A stretch of 6,155 nt of DNA from an uncultured Ruminobacter sp. GTDB taxonomy: Bacteria; Pseudomonadota; Gammaproteobacteria; Enterobacterales; Succinivibrionaceae. Location of the stretch: the NCBI GenBank assembly GCA_900767005.1, contig CAAFXL010000365.1, positions 1-6,155 on the forward strand, read 5' to 3'. The position numbers were made by a program, and so were the translations under genes. The notes below the pieces were generated by a model. The model had not been told where the DNA came from and did not search any database. It saw only the letters and a list, made by a program, of their open reading frames with translations. Every line of letters starts with the position of its first letter. The first letter of the stretch is position 1. This document shows positions 1 through 6,113 of the stretch, in pieces.

Positions 1-1160
1 CCTACAGCTCTTAAAGAATTAATAACAATTATATTAAAAATTCTTCCAGGTTCCATGATGATACTTAACAAAAATAAATTTGAAGCTAATTTAAATACTT
101 CTGAACTATCAGTATATAAGCCTAATAGACTCTTCCCAAATATAAAAGCATTACCAAGAGCAATTGCTAAAGTTACAACAAATCCTATTTTTAAACTTTT
201 TATTAATTGATTATATGCCTGACGAATTTTAAATGCACCTATATGATGTGCAACTATAATTTCGGTTCCCATCGCTATAGATTGAGCAAACATCATAATA
301 AATATACAAATCTGAAAATATAAACCATGAGTTGCTAATGCAATATCGCCAAATGTTGCAGCAAATGAAGTAATCAACATGAATTGAACATGCCATGATA
401 AATTTTCACCTGCACCAGGAAGACCAACATTTAGCATTCTTTTTAAAAGTATCTTATTAAATTTAAATAAGTCTTTGAAAACTAAATGTAACTTTGTTTT
501 ATATAAAACGACATAAAATAGAACGACAGTTCCTATTATTCTTCCAATAAAAGTACTAAAGGCAACACCTGCAACCCCAAGTTTTGGTAAACCAAATAAT
601 CCAAATAAAACTAAAATATTTATTATAAAAGTTACTATATTTACCAAAAACGAAACATACATTGCTTGTTTTGTATAACTATATGCTCTTAAAACTGAAA
701 TAAATACGAAGTTAATAGCCTCTGGAATTAAAGCAAGCGTAATTACAGCAAGATATCTATAACCATCTTGGTAAATCTCACTTGGAGTATTCATTAGATT
801 TAATATATTGTCTGCAAAATGATATATACCTAAAGCAAGTATAAACCCAAGAACGATATTTAATAAAAGCCCCATATGCACGACTTTGGGAATTTCATCA
901 TATTTTTTTGCTCCAATATTTTGAGCAATAACAACCGTTGTCCCAATACCTATAAAGTTAAAGATAATCATGCTAAATTCGAAAACCTGATTACCTACAG
1001 TTAAAGCAGCAACAAGATCTACACTTATTTTTCCGACTAAAAATAAATTCAATGATAATGTTACACAATGTAAGGCTAACTCAATAAAAATTGGCCAAGT
1101 TAACGAAAATAAGGAGAAATTTTTATTTGTTTCTAATTCTTTATTTTTTAAATCAGTCAT
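1..1160 (-). CDS. MATE-family efflux transporter, C-terminus beyond the window
   Basis: This gene encodes an inner-membrane multidrug and toxic compound extrusion transporter, a family that exports cationic drugs or metabolites in exchange for Na+ or H+. My translation gives 386 complete codons, and the frame stays open to base 1. The family is usually about 440-460 residues, so roughly the last 60 are missing. A hydrophilic start (about residues 1-14) is followed by repeated hydrophobic helices with the two-halved MATE layout. The first half has an AQNIGAKKYDE loop (79-89), the SYTKQAM segment (161-167) with following helix, and GVAGVAFSTFIGR (195-207). The second half starts near GLPGAGENL (246-254) and contains EIIVAHHIGAF (300-310), the pseudo-repeat of the first loop. 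The end, EPGRIFNIIVINSLRA (370-385), is a familiar MATE segment. The ATG at 1158-1160 is the only plausible start: the next Met is residue 64. Its ribosome site is poor (AAAGA, 5 nt away). The family call is firm; the substrate cannot be read from sequence. Confidence 0.93.
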   Translation of the reverse strand, partial: MTDLKNKELETNKNFSLFSLTWPIFIELALHCVTLSLNLFLVGKISVDLVAALTVGNQVFEFSMIIFNFIGIGTTVVIAQNIGAKKYDEIPKVVHMGLLLNIVLGFILALGIYHFADNILNLMNTPSEIYQDGYRYLAVITLALIPEAINFVFISVLRAYSYTKQAMYVSFLVNIVTFIINILVLFGLFGLPKLGVAGVAFSTFIGRIIGTVVLFYVVLYKTKLHLVFKDLFKFNKILLKRMLNVGLPGAGENLSWHVQFMLITSFAATFGDIALATHGLYFQICIFIMMFAQSIAMGTEIIVAHHIGAFKIRQAYNQLIKSLKIGFVVTLAIALGNAFIFGKSLLGLYTDSSEVFKLASNLFLLSIIMEPGRIFNIIVINSLRAV

Positions 1161-1191
1161 AATAATCTTTATATTTTTTACACATGCAAAA

Positions 1192-1220
1192 ATATTATCA
1201 CTAAATATTTTTTGATTAAA
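1192..1220 (-). promoter_or_regulatory. Candidate promoter of the MATE gene (extended -10)
   Basis: Reading the minus strand, TTTAAT (1215-1220) is followed after 17 bp by TAATAT (1192-1197), which is preceded by TGA and so gives an extended -10. The predicted start near 1185 leaves a leader of about 25 nt. The -35 overlaps the T-run of the upstream terminator, and the predicted start falls in the TTTTTGCATGT repeat copy. The -35 is a poor match, so the call is tentative in such AT-rich DNA. Confidence 0.35.
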
Positions 1221-1224
1221 AAAA

Positions 1225-1260
1225 ACATGCAAAAAATTAATTTAAAAATTTTTTGCATGT
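1225..1260 (-). terminator. Rho-independent terminator after the phosphatase-like gene
   Basis: A perfect 14-bp inverted repeat, ACATGCAAAAAATT (1225-1238) and its complement (1247-1260), encloses an 8-nt loop. On the minus strand the stem is followed at once by eight T residues (1217-1224 region). It lies 30 nt past the stop of the gene ending at 1291. On the plus strand no T-run follows, so it should act on leftward transcripts only. The stem has just two G-C-containing steps per arm, which makes it weaker than a typical terminator. Confidence 0.7.
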
Positions 1261-1275
1261 AAATTTTTAAGAAAA

Positions 1276-1292
1276 AATGTAATATTTACATT
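1276..1292 (-). terminator. Second, weaker hairpin with T-run overlapping the stop codon
   Basis: AATGTAA (1276-1282) and TTACATT (1286-1292) form a 7-bp stem with a 3-nt loop. On the minus strand it is followed by TTTTT and then CTT. It overlaps the TAA stop of the gene at 1291-1293 and lies just before the larger hairpin, so the two may work in tandem. The stem has one G-C pair, so this element alone would be feeble. Confidence 0.35.
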
Positions 1293-2661
1293 AATTTTCA
1301 CTTATTTTCATACAACTTTCTATCTTTTCCCATTCATATAGACCATTATTAGATGTTCCACATGAAGCTTTAAAGTTAGCATCTTTTCCATTAAATTTGA
1401 ATTTTACGAAATATTTACCAGCACGATTTCGATAAATATCCCAAATTAAAATTCCATTTATAGGAGCAATTTCATATCCTTTAAATAAATTATTAGTTAC
1501 ATCAAACTCTTTATTCAATGCAATAGGTTCACCGACTTGTTCACCTTTAATAAAGCTAATAAATGAAACCATAGTTTTAGGATCTACAAAATATAATTTT
1601 GCAGGTTCATCAATATTTTCTTCGGAAACATCTTTAAGAGTTTTATCTAATGATTCAAAAATTTTACTAGCTGCAACCTGACTTATCTGTTGATTCTTAA
1701 AACCAGGTCCGAACTTATAAAATAAACCTGCATCTTCTACAGAAGCCCAATATTCACGTTCATTCTTTGGCATTACAACATCAAATAATGACTGGTAACT
1801 ATTTACTACATTTTCCCCTAAAGTTGGTAAAAATGTATAAAGTTCGTAAATATACTTTACAAAATCTGGTACTTCAATTCTTGATTGCATTGATTGATCA
1901 AACATGATCCCTCTATGTGAAAAAGAAGAACAAAACTCTTTTTCAAATAATCTTTTAATTACAGCATCATTATAGTTTGTTGTTTGTTTAGCAATTTGAT
2001 GTTTACCTAAAGCATTAACTAAAGCTGGATAGCTTGTTAAATATCTTGAATACTCAGTGTTATTATAAAATGATAAAACTTTATCTACTTCTTTTTGAGT
2101 TTGTTCATCATCTTGCATAAATATGATTTGATAATTATCTGGTAAACTTTTGGTCATACCTAAAATAAAGTTTTCACCAGTATTTAATGATAAATTATCT
2201 CCATTGTATTCAAATAATACAGAAATCTCATTATCAAAAGCTTTATTCATTAAAAGCTTATAACGATTTTTCGCAAAGTTCATACCGATAGCAGATATTG
2301 TTTCAACACCTCGATGACTTAACTTTGCTGGAGAAGAATTTTTTATTGAAGATTCTAAATCTATTACAGCTTTATATAAATTTAATCCTTCTGGCTTCAA
2401 TTGATTTTCTTTTTTAGCCTTAGCTAATACAGCTTGCAAATTTCTAAAATAAATGTAATTTCTAAAACCACCAGCCCCTTTTGACACCATAGCAAAAGAA
2501 AAGATATGTTCATAATCACCAGGTAGCTTTGCTTGAGAATCTTCTCTTGCTGTTGATATATATCTTGTTCCATATTCACTTTCAGAAGCTGCTAAAGAAC
2601 TTGATAAAATACAAGATGTTGCTAAAGCAAGTACTATTCCTACTTTTTTTAGATGATTCAT
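1291..2661 (-). CDS. Exported histidine-phosphatase (branch 2, MINPP/phytase-like) homologue lacking catalytic residues
   Basis: This is a 456-residue secreted or periplasmic protein. A basic start (MNHLKK) and hydrophobic stretch (7-23) form a signal peptide, with likely cleavage near Ala24/Ala25. From memory of the family, the body aligns along its length with bacterial inositol-polyphosphate (MINPP-like) phosphatases. There is a beta strand plus motif 1 at 53-65, an AKAKKENQLKPEGLNLY segment (80-96), LSHRGVETISAIG (114-126, matching LTxLGxxQHxxIA), a DVVMPKNEREYW plus LFYKFGPG block (294-305, 313-320), a LYFVDPKTM segment (356-364), and a C-terminal APINGILI then FVKFKFNGKDA region (399-406, 418-428). 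Motif 1, normally RHGxR, reads SKGAG (60-64), so the nucleophile His is Lys61. The distal HAE/HD motif reads VDPK (359-362), and no His occurs after residue 249. I infer a non-catalytic or altered protein. C434 and C450 could form a disulfide. The start has a good ribosome site (GAGGGG, 2669-2674, 7 nt spacing). It follows gyrB by 53 bp with no clear promoter of its own. Confidence 0.7.
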   Translation of the reverse strand: MNHLKKVGIVLALATSCILSSSLAASESEYGTRYISTAREDSQAKLPGDYEHIFSFAMVSKGAGGFRNYIYFRNLQAVLAKAKKENQLKPEGLNLYKAVIDLESSIKNSSPAKLSHRGVETISAIGMNFAKNRYKLLMNKAFDNEISVLFEYNGDNLSLNTGENFILGMTKSLPDNYQIIFMQDDEQTQKEVDKVLSFYNNTEYSRYLTSYPALVNALGKHQIAKQTTNYNDAVIKRLFEKEFCSSFSHRGIMFDQSMQSRIEVPDFVKYIYELYTFLPTLGENVVNSYQSLFDVVMPKNEREYWASVEDAGLFYKFGPGFKNQQISQVAASKIFESLDKTLKDVSEENIDEPAKLYFVDPKTMVSFISFIKGEQVGEPIALNKEFDVTNNLFKGYEIAPINGILIWDIYRNRAGKYFVKFKFNGKDANFKASCGTSNNGLYEWEKIESCMKISEN

Positions 2662-2686
2662 ATCTTTTCCCCTCTACAAACATCAA

Positions 2687-2706
2687 GGTAGGTATATATA
2701 CCTACC
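2687..2706. promoter_or_regulatory. Perfect 20-bp palindrome between gyrB and the exported protein gene
   Basis: GGTAGGTATATATACCTACC is a fully self-complementary 20-mer, starting 8 nt after the gyrB stop codon and ending 25 nt before the next gene. As RNA it would fold into an 8-bp stem with a TATA loop. No T-run follows on either strand, so it does not look like a normal Rho-independent terminator. It could be a dimeric regulator's operator, an mRNA processing or stability hairpin, or a partial attenuator between the two genes. The function is not known to me. Confidence 0.6.
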
Positions 2707-2714
2707 ACATAAAA

Positions 2715-5147
2715 TTAAGCATCTATTTCAGCTAAATGAGCGTTTTCTGCAATAAACACTTTTCTTGGATCAACTTCATCACCCATTAACTGAGTAAATA
2801 CTCTATCAGCTTCAATTGCATCATCTATAGAAACCTTTAAGAATATTCTGTTTTGTGGGTCCATAGTTGTTTCATAAAGCTGATCGGCATTCATTTCACC
2901 AAGACCTTTGTAACGTTGTACAGCAACGCCCTTCATTGCTTCATTCTCTAAAATATTATAAACGTCATCAAAATCTCTTAGAGAATCAAAATGCTTATCC
3001 TTAATTTCAATATATGCATCAGGTTCTAATAAATTATTTACTAATTTACTTACCTCAGCAATTTCTTTGTAATCACTTCCAACGATAAATTCATATCCTA
3101 AAGTATAAGTCTTTGTTACACCAAAATGAGTAACAGATACTTGAGGAACAAAAATATTGCGTTCTGAATTTTCTATAACATTTACATTAAATGATAATCC
3201 AGGTTCAGCAAACAATGATAGTCTTTTAGCAAATTTTACTGACCACTCTTCAACTTTTTGACGATCTGAAAGATCTGCTTCAGTAATTTGGTCAACAAAA
3301 ATTAATTGTTTTGAAACCATCTGTGGAAGCTTTCTTTCTAATCTCTTTAAGGTTAAGAATAGATCAACATATTTTAAATATATTTTTTCTAAAGGTTCGC
3401 CAAAAATAGGTGCAGTATCTTTATTAACGTAAAGCTTTGCATCATTTAAAGCTAATGAAGTTTCATATTCATTTCTTTCTTTTTCGTCTAGAATATAGCG
3501 ACTTTGCTTACCTTTTGAATATTTATATAAAGGTGGTTGAGCAATATATACAAAGCCCTTTTCAATTAATTCAGGCATCTGTCTATAGAAGAATGTTAAT
3601 AACAATATTCTAATATGAGCTCCATCGACATCAGCATCGGTCATTATAACAACATTATGATATCTAAAATTCTCAGGATTATATTCATCCTTACCGATAC
3701 CACAACCTAAAGCTGTTATTAATGTTCCAATAGTATCAGATTCAAGCATCTTATCAAATCTTGTTTTTTCAACGTTTAATATTTTACCTCTTAAAGGTAA
3801 GATTGCCTGAAATTCTGAATCTCTACCACTCTTAGCTGAACCACCTGCTGAATCACCCTCTACAATGTATAATTCACGTTTAGCAGGATCTTTATTTATG
3901 CAATCAGATAATTTTCCAGGTAATGAGCCTAAGACTGTTTTCTTAGTAACATCTCTAGCTTTTCTCATTGCTTCTCTTACACGACAAGCATTGACAACCT
4001 TTTCTACAATAATCTTTGCATCGTTTGGATTTTCATCCAAAAATTCAGTCAATAAATCTGAAACAACACTATAAACAGCAGTAGAAACTTCTGATGAAAC
4101 TAATTTATCCTTAGTCTGAGAAGAGAATTTAGGATCTGGTACTTTTACTGAGATAATAGCAACAATACCTTCTCTAAAATCTTCAGGAGCTGGTTTAAAC
4201 TTATTCTTTTTATCTAAACCATTAGTTTCGATATATTTCTTCATACTCATTGTTATGGCTCTTCTAAAACCTTCTAAATGAGTACCACCGTCCTTTTGAG
4301 GAATATTATTAGTAAAACATATGCAATTTTCTCTATAATCATCAGTCCACTGCATAGCGACTTCAACGCCAATTTCACCAATATTATCCTGAGTATTTAC
4401 ACTCTTTTCACAATAGAAGGTCTTTTCAGTTATTACGTGTCTACTTTCGTTAATATATTTTACGAACTCGATTACACCGCCTTCATAATGGAAAGTCTTT
4501 TCAATATTTTCTCTTTCATCGATTAATACAATGCAAATACCAGAATTTAAAAATGAAAGTTCTCTTAATCTTTTTTCTAATATTTCATATTTAAATGTTG
4601 TTGTAGCAAAAATTTCAGGACTTGGCCAAAATCTTAATTCTGTACCAGTTTCATCAGAATCACCTATGCTAGCTAATGGTGCTTCAGGATGACCACCATT
4701 TAAATATGTTTGTTGCCAAATTTTTCCTTGACGTCTTATAGTTAATACTAATTTATCTGACAAAGCATTTACTACAGAAACACCAACGCCATGCAAACCA
4801 CCTGAAACCTTATATGCATTTTGGTCAAATTTGCCACCAGCATGTAAAATAGTCATTACAACTTCAGCAGAAGACACACCTTCTTCAGGATGAATATCAA
4901 CTGGTATTCCACGACCATCATCTTTTACTGAAACAGAACCATCAGCATGAATTTTTACAATAATTTTTTTACAGAAACCTGCTAAAGCTTCATCAATTGC
5001 ATTATCTACAACCTCGAAAACCATATGGTGTAAGCCAGAACCATCATCAGTATCACCAATATACATTCCTGGACGTTTTCTAACAGCGTCTAAACCTTTT
5101 AAAACCTTTATTGAATCACTGTTATATTCTTTTGCTGTATCATTCAT
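2715..5147 (-). CDS. gyrB: DNA gyrase subunit B
   Basis: GyrB is the ATPase half of the A2B2 type IIA topoisomerase that puts negative supercoils into DNA. The protein is 810 residues (E. coli 804) and looks complete. The GHKL ATPase domain shows catalytic Glu45 and Asn49 in FEVVDNAIDEA, DDGRGIP (76-82) and the GGLHGVG lid (116-122). The transducer holds SSQTKDK (342-348) with Gln344 and Lys346. The TOPRIM domain has VEGDSAGGSA (429-438, Glu430) and TDADVDG (503-509, Asp504/506/508). The Gram-negative insert covers roughly 560-730, and QRYKGLGEMN (744-753) closes the gyrase core. Arg139 and Thr169 match the coumarin-contact residues Arg136 and Thr165 of E. coli. Arg453 stands where E. coli has Lys447; Arg is a common natural state there. 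The ATG at 5147 matches the E. coli N-terminus and has GAGAG (5156-5160) 8 nt upstream. The usual dnaN-recF neighbours are not seen upstream. Confidence 0.99.
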   Translation of the reverse strand: MNDTAKEYNSDSIKVLKGLDAVRKRPGMYIGDTDDGSGLHHMVFEVVDNAIDEALAGFCKKIIVKIHADGSVSVKDDGRGIPVDIHPEEGVSSAEVVMTILHAGGKFDQNAYKVSGGLHGVGVSVVNALSDKLVLTIRRQGKIWQQTYLNGGHPEAPLASIGDSDETGTELRFWPSPEIFATTTFKYEILEKRLRELSFLNSGICIVLIDERENIEKTFHYEGGVIEFVKYINESRHVITEKTFYCEKSVNTQDNIGEIGVEVAMQWTDDYRENCICFTNNIPQKDGGTHLEGFRRAITMSMKKYIETNGLDKKNKFKPAPEDFREGIVAIISVKVPDPKFSSQTKDKLVSSEVSTAVYSVVSDLLTEFLDENPNDAKIIVEKVVNACRVREAMRKARDVTKKTVLGSLPGKLSDCINKDPAKRELYIVEGDSAGGSAKSGRDSEFQAILPLRGKILNVEKTRFDKMLESDTIGTLITALGCGIGKDEYNPENFRYHNVVIMTDADVDGAHIRILLLTFFYRQMPELIEKGFVYIAQPPLYKYSKGKQSRYILDEKERNEYETSLALNDAKLYVNKDTAPIFGEPLEKIYLKYVDLFLTLKRLERKLPQMVSKQLIFVDQITEADLSDRQKVEEWSVKFAKRLSLFAEPGLSFNVNVIENSERNIFVPQVSVTHFGVTKTYTLGYEFIVGSDYKEIAEVSKLVNNLLEPDAYIEIKDKHFDSLRDFDDVYNILENEAMKGVAVQRYKGLGEMNADQLYETTMDPQNRIFLKVSIDDAIEADRVFTQLMGDEVDPRKVFIAENAHLAEIDA

Positions 5148-5237
5148 TACAAGAGCTCTCTTTCGTCTTCTTTTGATAAAAAATGATTAAAAAAATCAAA
5201 ATTTATATTATATATATTATTTAAAAAATTAATAAGT

Positions 5238-5266
5238 ATTTTACTATATTTCACTCTAAACTTCAA
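5238..5266 (-). promoter_or_regulatory. Probable sigma70 promoter of gyrB
   Basis: On the minus strand TTGAAG (5261-5266) is followed by exactly 17 bp and TAAAAT (5238-5243). The start would be near 5231, giving a leader of about 85 nt before the gyrB ATG. The leader begins with a run of only A and T (5198-5235), which also contains a TATAAT (5207-5212) without a good -35. The remaining gap between gyrB and the IS21 remnant holds no gene, no DnaA-box-like site and no other clear signal besides the hairpin at 5326-5372. Confidence 0.6.
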
Positions 5267-5325
5267 AAACATAAATACAAAATTTTATTAATACTCACGT
5301 TTAACTTTTTGTTTATAAAAGAGTT

Positions 5326-5372
5326 TCTCTGAATAAATTAATTAAATAAAAATTAATTTATTTCATAAGAGA
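5326..5372. repeat. AT-rich inverted repeat at the left edge of the IS21 remnant
   Basis: AATAAATTAATT (5332-5343) and AATTAATTTATT (5351-5362) are perfect complements around a 7-nt loop. TCTCT (5326-5330) and AGAGA (5368-5372) extend the stem across a short bulge. It lies about 10 bp before recognisable istA coding sequence starts. It may be the junction left by deletion or insertion, or simply a hairpin upstream of gyrB. Because it is nearly all A and T, part of the match could be chance. Confidence 0.45.
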
Positions 5373-5381
5373 TTTATTGAT

Positions 5382-5861
5382 AACCATCTTTTTAAGATTT
5401 ACTACGGTCTTGATTTAATCGCAACCCATGTAATTGCACCTGCTGGCAGCTTACCAGTTATTAAGGAGGAACACATGCCTGAAGCTCACAAGGCAATGTA
5501 TAAGAAAAAACAGAAATACCCTAATGCTGAAAGCATTATCACTAAAGCTCATCAGTATGGTTCTATTTGCGAAAAATACTGTAATCAAGTTCTATCAAAT
5601 TATTCATTTGAAGAACGAAAGCAGGGACTCATTTGCATTCTTAATGAATACGAAAAGAATCCAACGCTTGATTACAGCATATTAAATAAAACCTTACAAA
5701 CCATGTTATCACAAGGATCTGATTCTTGGAATAGTGAGGCTTTTAAAAGGATATATGAAGAAGAAAAAATAAATTCTAAATCAAATAATACTTCTAATGA
5801 CAATAAATCCTCAAAATTGCCAGAAGATAAGAGTGCATTAGGATATCATGCGATATTCTAA
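5382..5861 (+). pseudogene. istA: istA fragment, C-terminal part of IS21-family transposase
   Basis: IstA is the DDE transposase of IS21-like elements. Only its C-terminal region, after the catalytic core, is present here. The open frame reaches back to 5346, and recognisable sequence begins at FKIYYGLDLIATH (5391-5429), followed by EEHMPEAHKAM; both fit the IstA pattern of a K-I-Y-Y strand, LIATH and an HMPE box. The next segment (AHQYGSICEKYCNQVL, then GLICILNEYEKNPTLDY) matches the helical tail that in IstA recruits IstB. It ends at TAA 5859-5861. A gene finder would probably call a 128-residue hypothetical protein from the ATG at 5475, helped by AAGGAGG at 5463-5469. That Shine-Dalgarno-like string is itself coding sequence (K-E-E-H) upstream of an internal Met, so the 128-residue protein is likely not a separate gene. 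The N-terminal two thirds are missing, and no frameshift is seen in what is left. Confidence 0.75.
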
Positions 5862-6042
5862 TACTTCTTCACCTAATGATGTTAAAAAGCTTAACAATGG
5901 TAACACAGAATTAATTAAGGAGAATGAAAATGAGTAATATATTAAGTGAATCAGAAGAAAAAATCTTGAGAACTCTAAGACAAGATTTAAATTTAGTTGG
6001 GTTTGCTAATTCATTGGAGCAACAGTTTGTTAATCCGGCCTT
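5382..6042 (+). mobile_element. Decayed IS21-family insertion sequence remnant
   Basis: Two fragments in the order and orientation of an IS21 istA-istB operon remain: the C-terminal third of the transposase and the N-terminal end of its ATPase helper, separated by 68 bp. An intact IS21 element is about 2-2.5 kb; only about 0.66 kb is left. The DDE catalytic core of IstA and the whole AAA+ core of IstB are gone, so the element cannot move by itself. No IS21-type terminal repeat is visible at either end. Reading is by motif resemblance, not database search. Confidence 0.75.
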
Positions 6043-6058
6043 TCGCTGTTTAGTGTGA
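5930..6058 (+). pseudogene. istB: istB fragment, 5' end of IS21 ATPase helper
   Basis: IstB is the AAA+ ATPase that assists IstA; it is normally about 250 residues. Here the frame runs only 42 codons from ATG 5930 to TGA 6056-6058. Residues 11-38 (KILRTLRQDLNLVGFANSLE, then QQFVNPAF) resemble the IstB N-terminal helices that precede an LSFEERL-type segment. Homology stops at about codon 38 (6043), and the last codons (RCLV) come from the adjoining inverted repeat. The start is well supported by AAGGAG (5917-5922) 7 nt upstream. Another in-frame ATG at 5924 is too close to that site. No Walker motif or other ATPase element is present, so the product would be inactive. Confidence 0.65.
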
Positions 6059-6113
6059 AGATTTTCTATATCTTGTGTTTTACCCCATTTTTCTTCACAC
6101 TATAAATCAGCGA
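6043..6113. repeat. 71-bp imperfect inverted repeat cutting off istB
   Basis: The left arm combines TCGCTG (6043-6048) and AGTGTGAAG (6052-6060). The right arm has the exact complements CTTCACACT (6093-6101) and CAGCGA (6108-6113). The inner spacers differ (3 nt against 6 nt), and the central loop is 32 nt. It begins exactly where istB similarity ends. Candidates are a small non-autonomous element, the end of a second insertion sequence or a structured terminator. The 42 bases from 6114 to the window end hold only a 5-bp hairpin (6121-6135) and no gene that I can see. Confidence 0.6.

Larger units (their letters stand above)
1182..1260. repeat. Three copies of an ACATGCAAAAA motif in the MATE upstream region
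   Basis: ACATGCAAAAA occurs on the plus strand at 1182-1192 and 1225-1235, and in inverted orientation at 1250-1260. The last two form the arms of the terminator hairpin at 1225-1260. The isolated first copy sits just downstream of the candidate MATE -10. The repetition can be seen directly. It might be an operator half-site, or a duplicated piece of the terminator stem; the sequence does not decide. Confidence 0.5.

Noticed and set aside
2308..2319. S-H-R-G (residues 115-118 of the phosphatase-like protein) as the RHG catalytic motif.
   Set aside because: The order is H-R-G, not R-H-G, and its place after about 110 residues aligns with the LTxLGxxQH segment of the family rather than with motif 1.
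2611..2613. Cys17 of the exported protein as a lipoprotein lipid-attachment site.
   Set aside because: The preceding residues are A-T-S, without the usual Leu at -3, and the hydrophobic stretch continues past Cys17 to a better signal peptidase I site near Ala24.
2687..2706. The gap palindrome as a Rho-independent terminator of gyrB.
   Set aside because: The minus-strand sequence after it begins TTGATG and the plus-strand sequence ACATAAAA, so neither side gives a U-run.
2529..2735. Plus-strand open frame of 68 codons across the gyrB to phosphatase-like gene junction.
   Set aside because: It is antisense to two well-supported genes, low in complexity (Leu/Ile/Lys-rich) and without a ribosome site. 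Plus-strand frames at 3865-4074 and 4278-4526 inside gyrB fail for the same reason, and the 83-codon frame at 5434-5685 overlaps the istA frame, which has clear similarity.
3789..3791. Arg453 of GyrB (E. coli Lys447 position) as a quinolone-resistance change.
   Set aside because: Arg at this position is a common natural state in GyrB of many bacteria; the resistance change described in E. coli is to Glu.
5160..5360. The AT-rich region upstream of gyrB as a replication origin.
   Set aside because: No TTATNCACA-type DnaA box was found on either strand and dnaA/dnaN are not adjacent; AT-richness is general in this window.
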